Shown here one piece after another: positions 15,035-26,353 of a DNA stretch of 54,095 nt (within the stretch, counting starts at the first letter, position 1; each line of letters starts with the position of its first letter). The notes below the pieces were generated by a model. That model saw only the letters and a program-made list of their open reading frames with translations. It made no database searches and was not told where the DNA came from. The position numbers and the translations under genes are program-made. Source of the DNA: Calothrix sp. MO_167.B12 (GTDB lineage: Bacteria; Cyanobacteriota; Cyanobacteriia; Cyanobacteriales; Nostocaceae). Location of the stretch: contig JASJCJ010000019.1 in assembly GCA_030066045.1 (NCBI GenBank), positions 1 through 54,095 on the forward strand, in the 5' to 3' direction.

Positions 15035-15823
15035 CTACTCCTTCCCTCCTTCACTCCCTAACTCCTTCACTCTTTCACTCTTCTCCTTTTTCTGGGGTCT
15101 TGTCTTCCCTTTACTTAGTGGTGGTTTTTCTTTTTTGAGTTTCAAGAACCTAGGGGGATCTTGGGTAGGTACTCCAAGCAATGAATCAAACCCGAATACA
15201 TTTCTGTGGGGTAGAAACTTAGCTTTGACTGATACAAACATAGGCTTACCCTGCTGCTCTTTATCCAGTTTGGGGTTGAATCGGAAGGGAGGAGCAATTG
15301 CGTCCTTCCATAATAGTGGTAGATGAGAAGCTTTGAGAAATCTCGCTTTTTTATCAGGTTCTAATTCCTTGATATGTTGTGAGCGCTCTTCGGTATAGTT
15401 CCGAAGCACGGATATACAGGGAGTTCTACACACGGGGATAAATTGCCACAGTCCTGACAATTTAAATTCAAAATCCTTCAATTCTACAGCGGCTGAATTA
15501 TCAGGACTAGCACCATTATCAAAACCAACTAGCTGGAATGAAACAATATACTGTTTATCCCTGCTAGGGAAGTGAATAAACTTTGGATATACAACTAGTC
15601 GCTTATCCTTCCCACCGTGGTTTTTTACGTCCAACAAAAGAGCCTGGTAAGCTTTTCGGCACCGTGGTGCGAATAGCAGGGGATAAGAGTGCTGATTAAT
15701 ATGAACAAAAACTTTTGATTCTTCATCAATTGAGACATCACCCCGGATAATCCCAATTGCTTGGAATAGTTGCTGGTTTTCAGTTACGGTAACTGACTCG
15801 GAGGTGCTTGTACTATCACTCAT
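15035..15823 (-). CDS. Conserved hypothetical protein; 3' end runs into a minisatellite
   Basis: 262 residues. The Ser/Thr-rich N-terminus is followed by a beta-rich core (FQAIGIIRGDVSIDEESKVF, YPLLFAPRCRKAYQALLL, YIVSFQLVGFD, FKLSGLWQFIPV) that looks like an OB-fold or single-stranded-DNA-binding type barrel, by eye only. The C-terminal 35 residues are lysine-rich (KLKKEKPPLSKGKTRPQKK) and end SERVKELGSEGGKE, encoded by the ACTCCTTC octamer repeat. It overlaps the upstream small gene by 4 bases (ATGA), so the two are co-translated. Function is unknown. Confidence 0.7.
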   Translation of the reverse strand: MSDSTSTSESVTVTENQQLFQAIGIIRGDVSIDEESKVFVHINQHSYPLLFAPRCRKAYQALLLDVKNHGGKDKRLVVYPKFIHFPSRDKQYIVSFQLVGFDNGASPDNSAAVELKDFEFKLSGLWQFIPVCRTPCISVLRNYTEERSQHIKELEPDKKARFLKASHLPLLWKDAIAPPFRFNPKLDKEQQGKPMFVSVKAKFLPHRNVFGFDSLLGVPTQDPPRFLKLKKEKPPLSKGKTRPQKKEKSERVKELGSEGGKE

Positions 15824-16077
15824 TCTTTCATCTCCATTACTTCCAGCAAAGCCGGATCGAAATTCTCAAAGCAATTATGGCGTATTTCGCTGATGTAATC
15901 AGGGTGATGTAATTGTTTTAGATGTAGATCCACCGAAAATCGATCTGGGAATTGCCTCACATTTTCATGATTGGTTGGATTTAATACCAGCTTCTGGTGA
16001 GAACAGTAGTAGGTATCTATCTGTAAGCCTAGCATTGGATGGGGATAGATGGTTATATACTTGGTGCGATCGCTCAT
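15820..16077 (-). CDS. Small conserved hypothetical protein, coupled upstream gene
   Basis: 85 residues, MSDRTKYITIYPHPMLGLQI..., with a His/Asn/Asp-rich middle (HQKLVLNPTNHENVRQF) and an acidic C-terminus. Its stop overlaps the next start in an ATGA arrangement at 15820-15823, which supports both being real and working together. A HIP1 octamer lies in its first codons. No family was recognised. Confidence 0.6.
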   Translation of the reverse strand: MSDRTKYITIYPHPMLGLQIDTYYCSHQKLVLNPTNHENVRQFPDRFSVDLHLKQLHHPDYISEIRHNCFENFDPALLEVMEMKE

Positions 16078-16194
16078 AAGTTACTTGATTTTTTATGTAC
16101 CGCACAGGTACTGTATCCAGTATTAGAACGCGTTCACTAGCTTATCAATACTTTTGTAATTACGCACAACTGTTACCAAGGCTTTCGTCCGCCT

Positions 16195-16920
16195 AGTGGG
16201 GTGTGGGGAAAAATTAGCCCTTCTATCAAGGCATGGTGGGAGGGTGAGAACCCCTACGATGCACGCGAGGGGATGAAACGCGACTCAAGGGGATTTATCC
16301 CCAAGTTTTCTGGTATAATCATACTAGCGGTAAAGCGCAATCACTATTACCGGGCAACTGGGCCCCATCATGGATCGTCGAGACAAATATCACCACTAAA
16401 ATCAGTAACGGTGAGTCAGCGCGGTGGACGGTGAGTCCAGTGCTGCGGGAGGGTTTCCCGACCCAGGCAACTGGCGCTCGCATAGCGTGCGCGAAGCGCG
16501 TAACCCGTAGACGCGGAGCGGCTTTGAGCAGAGTAGGGGTTCCCCGGCATAAAGGAGGCAGTGCGTTGGTGAGGCAGTATGGTCTTGGGGTCTCCCCAAG
16601 TGGAGTAACTGCCGAAAGGGTTCCCCGACTTGAAGCAACTGCCGTCAAATGGCGCGCCTCTTGCTCCCTTCGGGAGAGCTGAGTCGCTTTCGCGACACGC
16701 TGCGCGTTAACGTAGTTCCTCTGTAAGAGGCACGCTAACAGAGGAGCTGCCCCTTTCAGGGGCAGCGTATCCGTTCGGCTTTGCCGTGCCCGAAGGGCTT
16801 AGGATTCACTCCGAAGGAGTAATAAGTTTGTTTTTGTGACCGGGATTCAAACCCCGTCCCAAAAACATTCTGCCTCAAAAAACAGGGCTTTAGACCCCAA
16901 TATTTCGGTAATTTTAGTTA
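16195..16920. other. GC-rich palindrome island, probable IS200/IS605-derived insertion
   Basis: About 720 bp that are visibly more GC-rich than the flanks and carry at least eight close palindromes: CGGGAGGGTTTCCCG, GCGTGCGCGAAGCGCGT, GGGGTCTCCCC, CTCCCTTCGGGAG, GTCGCTTTCGCGAC, TGCCCCTTTCAGGGGCA, CGGCTTTGCCG and ACTCCGAAGGAGT. It ends CAGGGCTTTAGACCCCAATA followed by TTTCGGTAA, like the IS200/IS605 end at 4213-4239. Open frames in it are short, overlap on both strands and have no recognisable product, so I treat it as non-coding or decayed. A structured RNA is possible. Confidence 0.55.
16829..16867. other. Long hairpin with TTCAAA loop
   Basis: Arms TGTTTTTGTGACCGGG (16829-16844) and CCCCGTCCCAAAAACA (16852-16867) pair at 14 of 16 positions around the loop ATTCAAA. 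The loop and GGG/CCC stem superficially resemble a tRNA T-arm, but no other tRNA parts are present. It sits just before the IS-like end of the palindrome island. Confidence 0.7.
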
Positions 16921-16972
16921 TCACTCAAGCAAACTTATAGCATTTCCCACAAAGAGTGAAGTACCCATCAAA

Positions 16973-17033
16973 ACCTCACCCCTCTCCTTAATAAGGAGAG
17001 GGGAGATAAAGCATAGCTTTATCGGGGTGAGGT
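16973..17033. repeat. Palindromic ACCTCAC...GTGAGGT repeat
   Basis: Perfect stem CCCCTCTCCTTA / TAAGGAGAGGGG, then the small hairpin ATAAAGCATAGCTTTAT, between ACCTCAC and GTGAGGT ends. The rest of 17034-17584 shows no gene, apart from another repeat at 17358. Confidence 0.8.
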
Positions 17034-17357
17034 TAATCCGTACCTCACTAGGCTCAGAAACGCTATATACGCTCCAGTAAACATGATATTTGCAGGATTA
17101 GTATTAATCTATACTTTATATTTATGCTTCATATTTATACTTCTGATTTAGATGAGCAGAACAAATTGCCAGTCTACTGCCACCTAATTATTTAATTTGT
17201 TTCAATACAGTGCAATACAGTTCACTCCGGAAAATTCCCACCTACCAGGAATAAAGTATCTCGCTCTCTGGTGGCTGCACTTGTCAATCTAGAAAAAATT
17301 ACCATAGAAATGGAAGGTGCAGTATGGATTATGGGTAATTGTCATTTCAGTTATCAG

Positions 17358-17412
17358 TTAGCCTCCTGGGGAGGAGCTGCGCTAACAGTTCTTAGTTTCC
17401 CCATCGATAAAT
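17358..17412 (+). repeat. TTAGCCTCCT...CCCCATCGATAAAT repeat, copy 2
   Basis: As at 13514-13561, with GGGGAGGAGCTGCGCTAACAG in the middle (arms GTTAGCCTCC and GGAG pair partly). A short ORF running across it (17271-17471) is therefore not credited as a gene. Confidence 0.7.
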
Positions 17413-17584
17413 TAAGGGGCAACATAGGGAAAAATTTTTCCACCTCCACTTCAGAAAATTTGGGGGCTTGATACTGATTACTGTTTGGTCAGTAAAAAAC
17501 TAATTAACAATCACCCGTCACCAATACCCGCTCTCGCCAATTGATCATCCGATTTCTACTTTCTCTGATTAACGGTCACACTTG

Positions 17585-17926
17585 CTACCGCTTGGCGAGA
17601 GCTTTATTACCTACATGGATAGGCATAGATTCTTTAATGAGATTAGCTAGTTCCTGTAACTGATTGACAGCCTCAGCGCCTTCTAATTTCATTAATTCGC
17701 GGTCATCCCGCATTTCAGTCCAAGTGATCCCATAATCTGATACTAAAAAACGAATCAGGTGATTTTCTCCCAAACTAACCATAAACGAAGCACTATTCAT
17801 GCGATCGCCACAAGTATAGCAAGAAGCTGGATATCCCCGTCGTTCGAGAACAATTGCCAATGCCTGTAAGTTCATTACCAAGTCTTGGACAAATTGTCGG
17901 TGCTGTTGCGCTAGTCTTAGAAACAC
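17585..17926 (-). CDS. Conserved hypothetical protein, 113 aa
   Basis: The start is GTG at 17924-17926, fixed by a GGAGG Shine-Dalgarno on the minus strand (17932-17937 region) six bases upstream. The N-terminal helix is FLRLAQQHRQFVQDLVMNLQ, then GYPASCYTCGD with a CxxC, a beta segment (ASFMVSLGENHLIRFLVSDY) and a C-terminal helix LEGAEAVNQLQELANLI. The single CxxC is not enough for a zinc ribbon. It resembles uncharacterised proteins found widely in Nostocales; no function was recognised. Monocistronic, with a HIP1 site inside. Confidence 0.7.
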   Translation of the reverse strand: MFLRLAQQHRQFVQDLVMNLQALAIVLERRGYPASCYTCGDRMNSASFMVSLGENHLIRFLVSDYGITWTEMRDDRELMKLEGAEAVNQLQELANLIKESMPIHVGNKALAKR

Positions 17927-19110
17927 GTTGGTCCTCCAAACACCACTATCATTTTTATATTTTCTTTAGATTTTCGTATCCACTGGTATTGTAGACTAAA
18001 TATTACAATTCCTAGATAGATGCTGATCAGATCAATAACTACCTTGCTTAGGGTAGTTGATATAAGGTGGTATTACCGTATCTAAATATCCACTTTAAAT
18101 ATTTGGGATTAATAGTTAAACGGTAAACTTAGTTATAGGTTGCTACATTATATGGGACTTAGGTAGTGTCTCCATATTCCGCCTTTAGATTAACTTATAT
18201 TTGCTACAAGTCAACTATAGAAATTACACAAATAAAGTACCTAGGGTTAAGTATTAGTTATGCTTATTCCCACATCTATTTATTTATTATAGTTGTGGCA
18301 CAACTTAGATTAGTGCTTGAATTTACATAGATTGACATCACCCTATCATCAAGTGGGCTATTATATTCACGGCAGTAGAAGCTTCTGTCCATAATATATG
18401 CCCTGGAAAAAAGATTAACAGATCTAACAGATCTATCCGTCTGTCTATAAAGACATGTCTTACACCTCATTTGTTTCTATCTCTACTGAAGATAACCAAG
18501 CTTTCTTCACTCATGTTGCCTAAATGGCAACATTTTTATTACCAAACATTAAGTATGCAGTTATACAGAATTACTGGATACTTCTATGTATGTGGGTAGA
18601 AAAATTTTATTAGCAACCAGATAATAATGCAGTTTATAGAGAATATTTATGAAACAATAATAAAAGTAAACAATTGTTAAGCAGTAATGTCAAAGACTAT
18701 TGGTAATGTAAATAGTAAAACCGGGATCGATAGTAATACTTAAACTTAGAGTGAATGAAAAAAATATGTAGGAAAACCAGAAGAAGTAAGTAATAAGTAA
18801 TAGATCTATTCTGACTCAAATCAGGTATACCAGTAGCCATAATTGCTAGACCTTTGAGTGGGAGCATCCCAAATGTTTCAATTTGTAGTGTGGGCTAGAA
18901 AGCCTGCTTTGTATATCAAGGGAGCTTTCCGGCTTCCACTACCAGATATTTTTCCAAAATTGGGATACTGCCCTTTCAGCTTCAAGTATGTACCTCACCA
19001 GATCGAGCTTTTTCCCTCACCCTTAATTCCTTAGTTTTATGAAATGCGATCGCATTACTCTTAATTATTGCTGACTTCTAAAGGGTTAAAAAACCGAGTT
19101 TAATGACAAA
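17927..19110. other. 1.2-kb AT-rich intergenic region
   Basis: No gene was recognised on either strand. The region is strongly AT-rich. It contains a short GCCTAAATGGCAACATTTTT run near 18519 and, at 18863-18972, a palindromic GGGAGC/GCTCCC repeat with GGGAGCTTTCCGGCTTCCAC related to those at 11401 and 43003. ORF 18276-18470 lacks a family match and plausible composition. Confidence 0.5.
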
Positions 19111-19764
19111 TTATGCCTCAATTGAAAATATACCCTCAGGTTTGAATTTTTCCGGCAAAACTCTTTGAATATGTTCTTGTACAGCTTGTTTAGTCAAACT
19201 ACCATCTATTCTGACAATTCTTTGTGGATTGGATGCAGCTAAGGCAGTGTATCCTGACTGTACTCGGTAATGAAAATCAATTTTTTCCTGTTCAATCCGG
19301 TCAAACTTGTCACCATCTCCACGTTTGCGACTTAACCCCACCGCTGCATCTACATCCAGCCAAAAAGTTAAATCGCTTTCTAATCCTCCCGTAGCAATGG
19401 TATTGAGTTGTTGGATTAAACCCATATCAAGACCGCGACCATAACCTTGGTAGGCGATGGTAGAGTAGATATAGCGATCGCATAGGATTATTTTTCCTGC
19501 CGCTAAATTGGGCTTCAGGAATTGTTCTACATGTTGAGAGCGATCAGCTGCATACAATAATAATTCAGTGCGATCGCGAATAGGTTGGTTGTCTGTTTTA
19601 TTTAACAATAAACTTCGCAGATGTAACCCTAATTCAGTCCCTCCTGGTTGACGAGTCATTATTACTGGGATATTTAAGCTTTGTAACCACTGACAACACA
19701 GTTGCATTTGACTGGTTTTACCGCAACCTTCTACCCCTTCAAATACAATTAATTTTCCATTCAT
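19111..19764 (-). CDS. tmk: Thymidylate kinase
   Basis: 217 residues from ATG at 19762-19764; the longer open frame upstream would add 20 unconserved residues, so the start MNGKLIVFEG is chosen. P-loop GVEGCGKTS (9-17), the nucleoside-binding RQPGGT, the DRYIYSTIAYQG motif and a LID-like RKRGDGDKFDR are all present. It phosphorylates dTMP to dTDP with ATP in the cytoplasm. Its ATG overlaps the ATG of the divergent DUF2808 gene in the tetramer CATG (19762-19765), so each gene's promoter and leader must lie within the other's coding sequence. Confidence 0.95.
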   Translation of the reverse strand: MNGKLIVFEGVEGCGKTSQMQLCCQWLQSLNIPVIMTRQPGGTELGLHLRSLLLNKTDNQPIRDRTELLLYAADRSQHVEQFLKPNLAAGKIILCDRYIYSTIAYQGYGRGLDMGLIQQLNTIATGGLESDLTFWLDVDAAVGLSRKRGDGDKFDRIEQEKIDFHYRVQSGYTALAASNPQRIVRIDGSLTKQAVQEHIQRVLPEKFKPEGIFSIEA

Positions 19765-20344
19765 GAATAACATTAGATATATAGCATTATCACTTGCCAC
19801 GGCTCTGGTTGGAACCATAGCCACAGAAAGTGTTACAGTCTTTCCAACCCAGGCAGTTCAGTTACGGGATGGTAAAGTATATTTCGTACAGCCACCTCGT
19901 CTAGTTAAGGTGACAACTACCTTCAACAATGCCCAGATTGTAGGAGCAACCTATTACTTTACCATTAGTCTGCCGGAGAATGCAGGAGAACCACTACAAA
20001 GGGTAACAATTAACCAACACCAAGGCATAGATAATATCGATTTTCGGTTAAAAAAGAGTATTGCCTTTGTAGGCACACGTTTCCGTAGAGGGGAAAAAAT
20101 TCAGTTCAAAGAAGTCACTAGAGATAAGAAAAGTCGAACAATATCAATCATCTTCGATCCCCCAGTTTCTCCTGGTAAAACTATTACTATTGGTTTAAAG
20201 CCTGAGCGAAATCCCATAACTGGTGGTGTTTACTTATTTGGCGTGACAGCTTTCCCGGTAGGAGAAAAATCCCACGGTCAATTTATGGGTTTTGGGCGTT
20301 TACATTTTTATGGCAATGATGGTGACTCTTTTTTCTTCCGATAA
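19763..20344 (+). CDS. DUF2808 secreted protein
   Basis: 193 residues. Signal peptide 1-33 (IRYIALSLATALVGTIATES, cleavage near TQAVQ). The mature part is beta-rich: VYFVQPPRLVKVTTTF, ATYYFTISLPENAGEPLQRV, a RFRRGEKI turn and GGVYLFGVTAFPVGEKSHGQ near the C-terminus, the pattern of the cyanobacterial DUF2808 family. A periplasmic or outer-envelope location is expected; function is unknown. The only start that keeps the signal peptide is ATG 19763, whose first two bases are also the last two of the divergent tmk start. Confidence 0.85.
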   Translation: MNNIRYIALSLATALVGTIATESVTVFPTQAVQLRDGKVYFVQPPRLVKVTTTFNNAQIVGATYYFTISLPENAGEPLQRVTINQHQGIDNIDFRLKKSIAFVGTRFRRGEKIQFKEVTRDKKSRTISIIFDPPVSPGKTITIGLKPERNPITGGVYLFGVTAFPVGEKSHGQFMGFGRLHFYGNDGDSFFFR

Positions 20345-20733
20345 ATTTGACCCCATTTTGAACCAGAGAAACTCCATAGGAAATAGCAAAAAATAAATGA
20401 TCCCGTAGGGGCATGACATTAGCAAAATTATCACCTATGCCAAAATATTGCAAATGCCGTGCCCTTCCCCTTGATTAGATATTCGTAAGCACACATTTGG
20501 CATCTTCAACTGGAAGGGCAATGTGGACACTGCTATCCCTACTTGCTACTCGCGCCCCTATTTCATCAACTTCATGGTTATGACATAAAATGGTTATGAC
20601 ATAAAATATATAAAATATAAAGCATAACTTCATAAAAAAAATATTCTGCCTTTATTCCAATTTACATTGTTTTTTTATAAAGATAAAATATTCTTTTTTA
20701 TAGTGGATGATATAGTTATAAATTTTTATTCAT
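20345..20733. other. Intergenic region, nothing recognised
   Basis: 389 bases, AT-rich toward the right, with tandem TATGACATAAAAT copies at 20579-20606 and long A and T runs upstream of the metalloprotease gene that may include its promoter. No gene or structured RNA was identified. Confidence 0.5.
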
Positions 20734-22250
<1,517 letters not shown>

Positions 22251-22312
22251 ATTTGAATTCCACGCAGGGTCACTAGTGTTGTAATGTATTTTTATACATT
22301 CATGATTCAATT

Positions 22313-22864
22313 ATGCCAATAGGTAGAGAATTACCCCAACTACTCAAGCAGTGCTTGCTCTATAAGGGACGTAAGTTTAATTTTGAAGTCAATCGCTTGC
22401 GCTTACCTAATAAAGCCGAGGGAGAATGGGAATGTATTCGTCACCCCGGTGGTTCCCTAGCTGTGCCAGTCACATCAGAAGGTAAATTGATACTTGTACG
22501 TCAGTATCGGTTTGCTGTGGGTGGGAGACTTTTAGAATTTCCGGCGGGTACAGTGGAAGCAAATGAAGACCCTTTGCAAACAATTCAACGGGAAATCGAG
22601 GAAGAAACGGGTTATCATGGCCAAACATGGGAGAAACTAGGAGAATTTTTTCTGGCTCCTGGTTATTCTGATGAAATTATTTATGCTTATTTAGCCAAGG
22701 ATTTACAAAAGTTAGATAATCCCCCCGCCCAGGAAGCCGATGAAGATATTGAAACGGTGTTCATGACTCCAGGGGAATTAGAAGTTGCGATCGCTCAAGG
22801 GGAACAAATTGATGCAAAATCAATTTGTAGCTTTATGTTGGCACGTCCTTTTTTAGAAATATAA
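22313..22864 (+). CDS. Nudix hydrolase, ADP-ribose pyrophosphatase type
   Basis: 183 residues. The Nudix box GTVEANEDPLQTIQREIEEE is followed by TGY (residues about 78-100) and fits GX5EX7REUXEEXGU. Upstream RQYRFAVGGRLLEFPAG and downstream LAPGYSDEIIYAYLA match the ADP-ribose/NDP-sugar pyrophosphatase (NudF-like) subgroup, where the dimer swaps strands around the substrate. It likely hydrolyses ADP-ribose or related nucleoside diphosphate compounds with Mg2+. Free-standing, cytoplasmic. Confidence 0.9.
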   Translation: MPIGRELPQLLKQCLLYKGRKFNFEVNRLRLPNKAEGEWECIRHPGGSLAVPVTSEGKLILVRQYRFAVGGRLLEFPAGTVEANEDPLQTIQREIEEETGYHGQTWEKLGEFFLAPGYSDEIIYAYLAKDLQKLDNPPAQEADEDIETVFMTPGELEVAIAQGEQIDAKSICSFMLARPFLEI

Positions 22865-23062
22865 TAATTGCGAAGACAATGGTGAATGGTAAATTAGGCA
22901 TTGCTGCATTTAAGTATAAATTTATGCTTATTATTTAAGTAATGCTCCTATAATAACTTAACCGTGGGGGAATTGAAATTATCTTTCTCCCCCAAAGTTG
23001 GGGCTTGGGGGCAAAATCAAGTAATCAGCAACGCCGCAAATTAACTAGATTCAGATTCCACC

Positions 23063-24109
23063 ATGAACCTTCCCAGCACAGAAACCGCAACAACTCAGTC
23101 TCGCAAAGCCGATCACATCCGTATCTGTTTAGAAGCAGATGTACAATGCCGCCAAGCTACAAATGGTTTGGAACGCTATAGTTTTACCCATTGCTGTTTG
23201 CCAGAACTGGATTATCAAGATATCGATCTCAGTACCAATTTTTTGCATAAACAAATAGGCGTACCCCTACTAATTTCTTCCATGACTGGGGGAACTGCCC
23301 AAGCGGGAATGATTAACCAACGTCTGGCACAAGTGGCACAAAAATATCAATTAGCTATGGGTGTGGGTTCCCAACGGGTAGCAGTGGAAAAGCCAGAGGT
23401 GGCTGATACTTTTGCTGTGCGTAAATATGCCCCGGATATACTCTTATTTGCCAATTTAGGGGCAGTACAACTCAATTATGGTTATGGTTTAGAGCAATGC
23501 CTGCGAGCCATTGATATCCTCCAAGCAGATGCCCTCATCCTTCACCTTAATCCCCTGCAAGAGTGTATTCAACCACGGGGAGATAAAAATTTTGACGGTA
23601 TTTTTGACAAAATTGCTGAATTGTGTAGTAAATTGCCCGTACCTGTAATTGCCAAGGAAGTGGGTAATGGAATATCAGATGTAATGGCAAAGAAACTGAT
23701 TGGGGCTGGAGTCGCCGCCATTGATGTGGCGGGTACGGGGGGTACATCTTGGGCAAAAGTGGAAAGCGAACGGGCAGAAAATGCCTTACAACGTCGTTTG
23801 GGTAGAACTTTTGCAGATTGGGGTTTATCTACAGCCGAGTGTATTACCAGTATTCGAGCTATAGCACCAGATATACCCTTAATTGCTTCCGGAGGACTAC
23901 GCCACGGACTAGATGCAGGTAAAGCGATCGCTTTGGGGGCAAATCTGGCTGGATTCGCCATGCCTTTTCTCAAAGCTGCGGCAGATTCACAAGAGGCTGT
24001 GGATGAATTAGCTCAGGTTCTGATTGCTGAACTGAAGACTGTGTTATTCTGTACCGGCAACCGGACTTTAGAACAATTGCAGGAGTCAGGAAGTTTAATA
24101 GTCAGATAA
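23063..24109 (+). CDS. fni: Type 2 isopentenyl-diphosphate delta-isomerase
   Basis: 348 residues, full length. [15 protein letters not shown] at 14-28 is the conserved N-terminal substrate-binding stretch; [14 protein letters not shown] binds [20 protein letters not shown] contains the conserved Gln/Glu pair near the Mg2+-diphosphate. [15 protein letters not shown] and [20 protein letters not shown] are the FMN-phosphate-binding loops of the TIM barrel. It interconverts IPP and DMAPP using FMN, NADPH and Mg2+, the cyanobacterial route feeding carotenoids, quinones and phytol. Cytoplasmic, single gene. Confidence 0.95.
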   Translation: MNLPSTETATTQSRKADHIRICLEADVQCRQATNGLERYSFTHCCLPELDYQDIDLSTNFLHKQIGVPLLISSMTGGTAQAGMINQRLAQVAQKYQLAMGVGSQRVAVEKPEVADTFAVRKYAPDILLFANLGAVQLNYGYGLEQCLRAIDILQADALILHLNPLQECIQPRGDKNFDGIFDKIAELCSKLPVPVIAKEVGNGISDVMAKKLIGAGVAAIDVAGTGGTSWAKVESERAENALQRRLGRTFADWGLSTAECITSIRAIAPDIPLIASGGLRHGLDAGKAIALGANLAGFAMPFLKAAADSQEAVDELAQVLIAELKTVLFCTGNRTLEQLQESGSLIVR

Positions 24110-24267
24110 GATAGAGGGAGAGAAAGTGTAATCAGGAACTACTCAAGAACTATTTTTGACAGGCTAACTGTTAGGTGTGGGCAATAGAGTGGAAAAGTCA
24201 TTAGAATTTGGTTCTAACTTCCAATACTAATGACTGCTGACTATTTGAATCATCGACCAATACGAAC

Positions 24268-26103
24268 ATGGGCAATTTTTTCAAACAAACCTTCGCAAGC
24301 TTAGTTGGTACTTTGTTAGGACTAATGATTTTTGCGGGTTTGAGTACTACAGGACTATTATTATTAATTGTTGCATCTACCACTGCCAATGATGCCGGAC
24401 CCACAGTCAAAAATAAATCCGTGCTGGTGTTTGACCTGTCCACGAAAATAACCGACAGCAAACCTGGCTCCAGCCAATTACTGAGAAATATATTATCTGG
24501 TGAGAATGAACCCAGAATTTCCCTCCGCAGCGTTCTCGACTCCATAGAAAAGGCGCGTCAAGATAAAAGAATTGTCGCCATTTACTTGGATGCCAGAAAA
24601 ACAACCAATGTTGATAATACTGGTTTTGCCACCCTCAAAGAAATTCGTCAGGCATTGGAGAAGTTTCGTAGTTCTGGGAAAAAAATTATTGCCTATGGGG
24701 TGGACTGGGGAGAAAAAGGATATTATCTGGGTTCCGTAGCCAATACGGTGGTGCTAAATCCCCTGGGAGCAATGGAAGTCAATGGTTTGAGTACCCAACC
24801 CATGTTCTTAGCCGGTGCCCTGGAAAAGTACGGTATTGGCGTGCAAGTAGTGCGAGTTGGCAAATTTAAGGGAGCAGTAGAACCACTATTACTGAAAAAA
24901 CTCAGCCCTGAGAACCGTCAACAAACCAAAAAATTACTGGATGATGTCTGGGGAGATTGGCGCTCCATCGTTAGCAGTAGTCGGAAAATTACCCCAGAAA
25001 ATTTACAAGCGATCGCTGATAGTAAAGGTATATTACTCGCAGATGAAGCCAAGAGTCGTGGTTTAGTGGATCGGGTGGCATACTTCGATCAAGTAGTTGC
25101 AGACCTGAAAAAAATAACTGCTAGTAAAAAAGATGACAAAACATTTAAGCAAATTAGCATAGATAAATATGCAGATGTTGTTGATAGCTCCAGCAACACC
25201 AATAACAGCTCAAACAAGAAAATTGCCGTAGTGTATGCCGAAGGAGAGATTGTAGATGGTCAAGGAGAAGACGAACAAGTAGGTGGCGATCGCTTTGCCA
25301 AAGTATTTCGCAAAGTCAGGCAGAACAAAGATATCAAAGCTGTGGTGTTAAGGATTAATAGTCCCGGTGGTAGTGCCACTGCATCGGAAATTATGCAACG
25401 AGAAGTCCGCCTCACCCGCGAAGTTAAGCCGGTTGTGGTCTCCATGGGCGATATTGCTGCATCTGGTGGTTATTGGATTGCTACGGACTCTAACCGCATA
25501 TTTGCTGAGCCTAGTACTATTACTGGTTCGATAGGTGTATTTGGTGTCTTATTTAACGCTCAGAAGTTAGGCAATGATAATGGCATTACTTGGGATTCAG
25601 TTAAAACAGGACGTTATGCTGACACCCAAACCGTTGCCCGTCCCAAATCTGCTGAGGAGTTAAAATTATACCAGCGTTCTGTCGATCGGGTGTATAGTTT
25701 ATTCTTAAATAAAGTTGCCAAAGGTCGCAAATTATCCCCAGAAAAGGTGAGTGAAATTGCTCAAGGTCGGATTTGGTCTGGCACAGCAGCAAAAAAGATT
25801 GGATTAGTGGATGAAATTGGTGGTTTAGACTCGGCGATTTCATATGCTGCAAAAAAAGTCAAGTTAGGAAAAGATTGGCAACTCCAAGAATATCCCCGTG
25901 GGACTAGCTTTGGAGAAAGGTTGTTTGGCAAGGTTGCTGAGGAAACTAAAACAGCTTTAGGAATTGCAGGCACATCCGCCAAAACCCCCGATCTACTCAC
26001 TGCTGAATTGCAAAAATTGCGCCAAGAACTCGCTGTTTTCCAAACAATGAACGATCCTAGGGGAATATATACTCGTTTGCCTTTTAATCTCAAAATTGAT
26101 TGA
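24268..26103 (+). CDS. sppA: Signal peptide peptidase SppA (long, two-domain form)
   Basis: 611 residues, the size of the 67-kDa type. An N-terminal membrane anchor lies at about 9-42 ([20 protein letters not shown]). Two S49 domains follow. In the first, K201 in GKFKGAVEP is the expected catalytic lysine, and in the second S399 in DIAASGGYW is the nucleophile. [12 protein letters not shown] forms the oxyanion region. It degrades released signal peptides in the plasma or thylakoid membrane; cyanobacterial homologues are linked to thylakoid antenna turnover. The stop codon lies in the first unit of a heptamer minisatellite. Confidence 0.95.
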   Translation: MGNFFKQTFASLVGTLLGLMIFAGLSTTGLLLLIVASTTANDAGPTVKNKSVLVFDLSTKITDSKPGSSQLLRNILSGENEPRISLRSVLDSIEKARQDKRIVAIYLDARKTTNVDNTGFATLKEIRQALEKFRSSGKKIIAYGVDWGEKGYYLGSVANTVVLNPLGAMEVNGLSTQPMFLAGALEKYGIGVQVVRVGKFKGAVEPLLLKKLSPENRQQTKKLLDDVWGDWRSIVSSSRKITPENLQAIADSKGILLADEAKSRGLVDRVAYFDQVVADLKKITASKKDDKTFKQISIDKYADVVDSSSNTNNSSNKKIAVVYAEGEIVDGQGEDEQVGGDRFAKVFRKVRQNKDIKAVVLRINSPGGSATASEIMQREVRLTREVKPVVVSMGDIAASGGYWIATDSNRIFAEPSTITGSIGVFGVLFNAQKLGNDNGITWDSVKTGRYADTQTVARPKSAEELKLYQRSVDRVYSLFLNKVAKGRKLSPEKVSEIAQGRIWSGTAAKKIGLVDEIGGLDSAISYAAKKVKLGKDWQLQEYPRGTSFGERLFGKVAEETKTALGIAGTSAKTPDLLTAELQKLRQELAVFQTMNDPRGIYTRLPFNLKID

Positions 26104-26353
26104 TGGTTGATGGTTGGTGGTTGACAGTTGACGGTTGACGGTTGATGGTTGGTGGTTGACAGTTGACAGTTGACGGTTGACGGTTGATGGTTGACAGTTG
26201 ATGGTTGACAGTTGACAGTTTAATTCTTTCCCTCCATCACTCCTTCCCTCCATCACTCCTTCCCTCCATCACTCCATCACTCCATCACTCCATCACTCCT
26301 TCCCTCCTTCACTCCTTCCCTCCCCCACTCCCCCACTCCCCCACTCCCCCACT
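26101..26353. repeat. Two abutting minisatellites between convergent genes
   Basis: 26101-26220 is about 17 heptamers of the GGTTGAC / GGTTGAT / AGTTGAC type. 26229-26353 is an octamer/heptamer array of CTCCATCA, CTCCTTCC and CCCCCACT units. Together they fill the whole gap between the sppA stop and the end of the convergent hydrolase gene. Confidence 0.9.

Noticed and set aside
16319-16682. Overlapping ORFs on both strands in the GC-rich island
   Set aside because: They run through palindromes, have no family motifs, and exist mainly because GC-rich DNA has few stop codons.
16840-16860. tRNA-like T-arm (GGGATTCAAACCCC)
   Set aside because: No acceptor, D or anticodon arm fits around it. 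The sequence is part of a 16-bp hairpin at the end of the palindrome island.
17271-17471. 66-codon ORF MAALVNLEKITIEMEG...
   Set aside because: It crosses a dispersed repeat (17358-17412), and no family or ribosome-binding site supports it.
26101-26353. Possible CRISPR array
   Set aside because: Units are 7-8 bp without unique spacers; this is a minisatellite.
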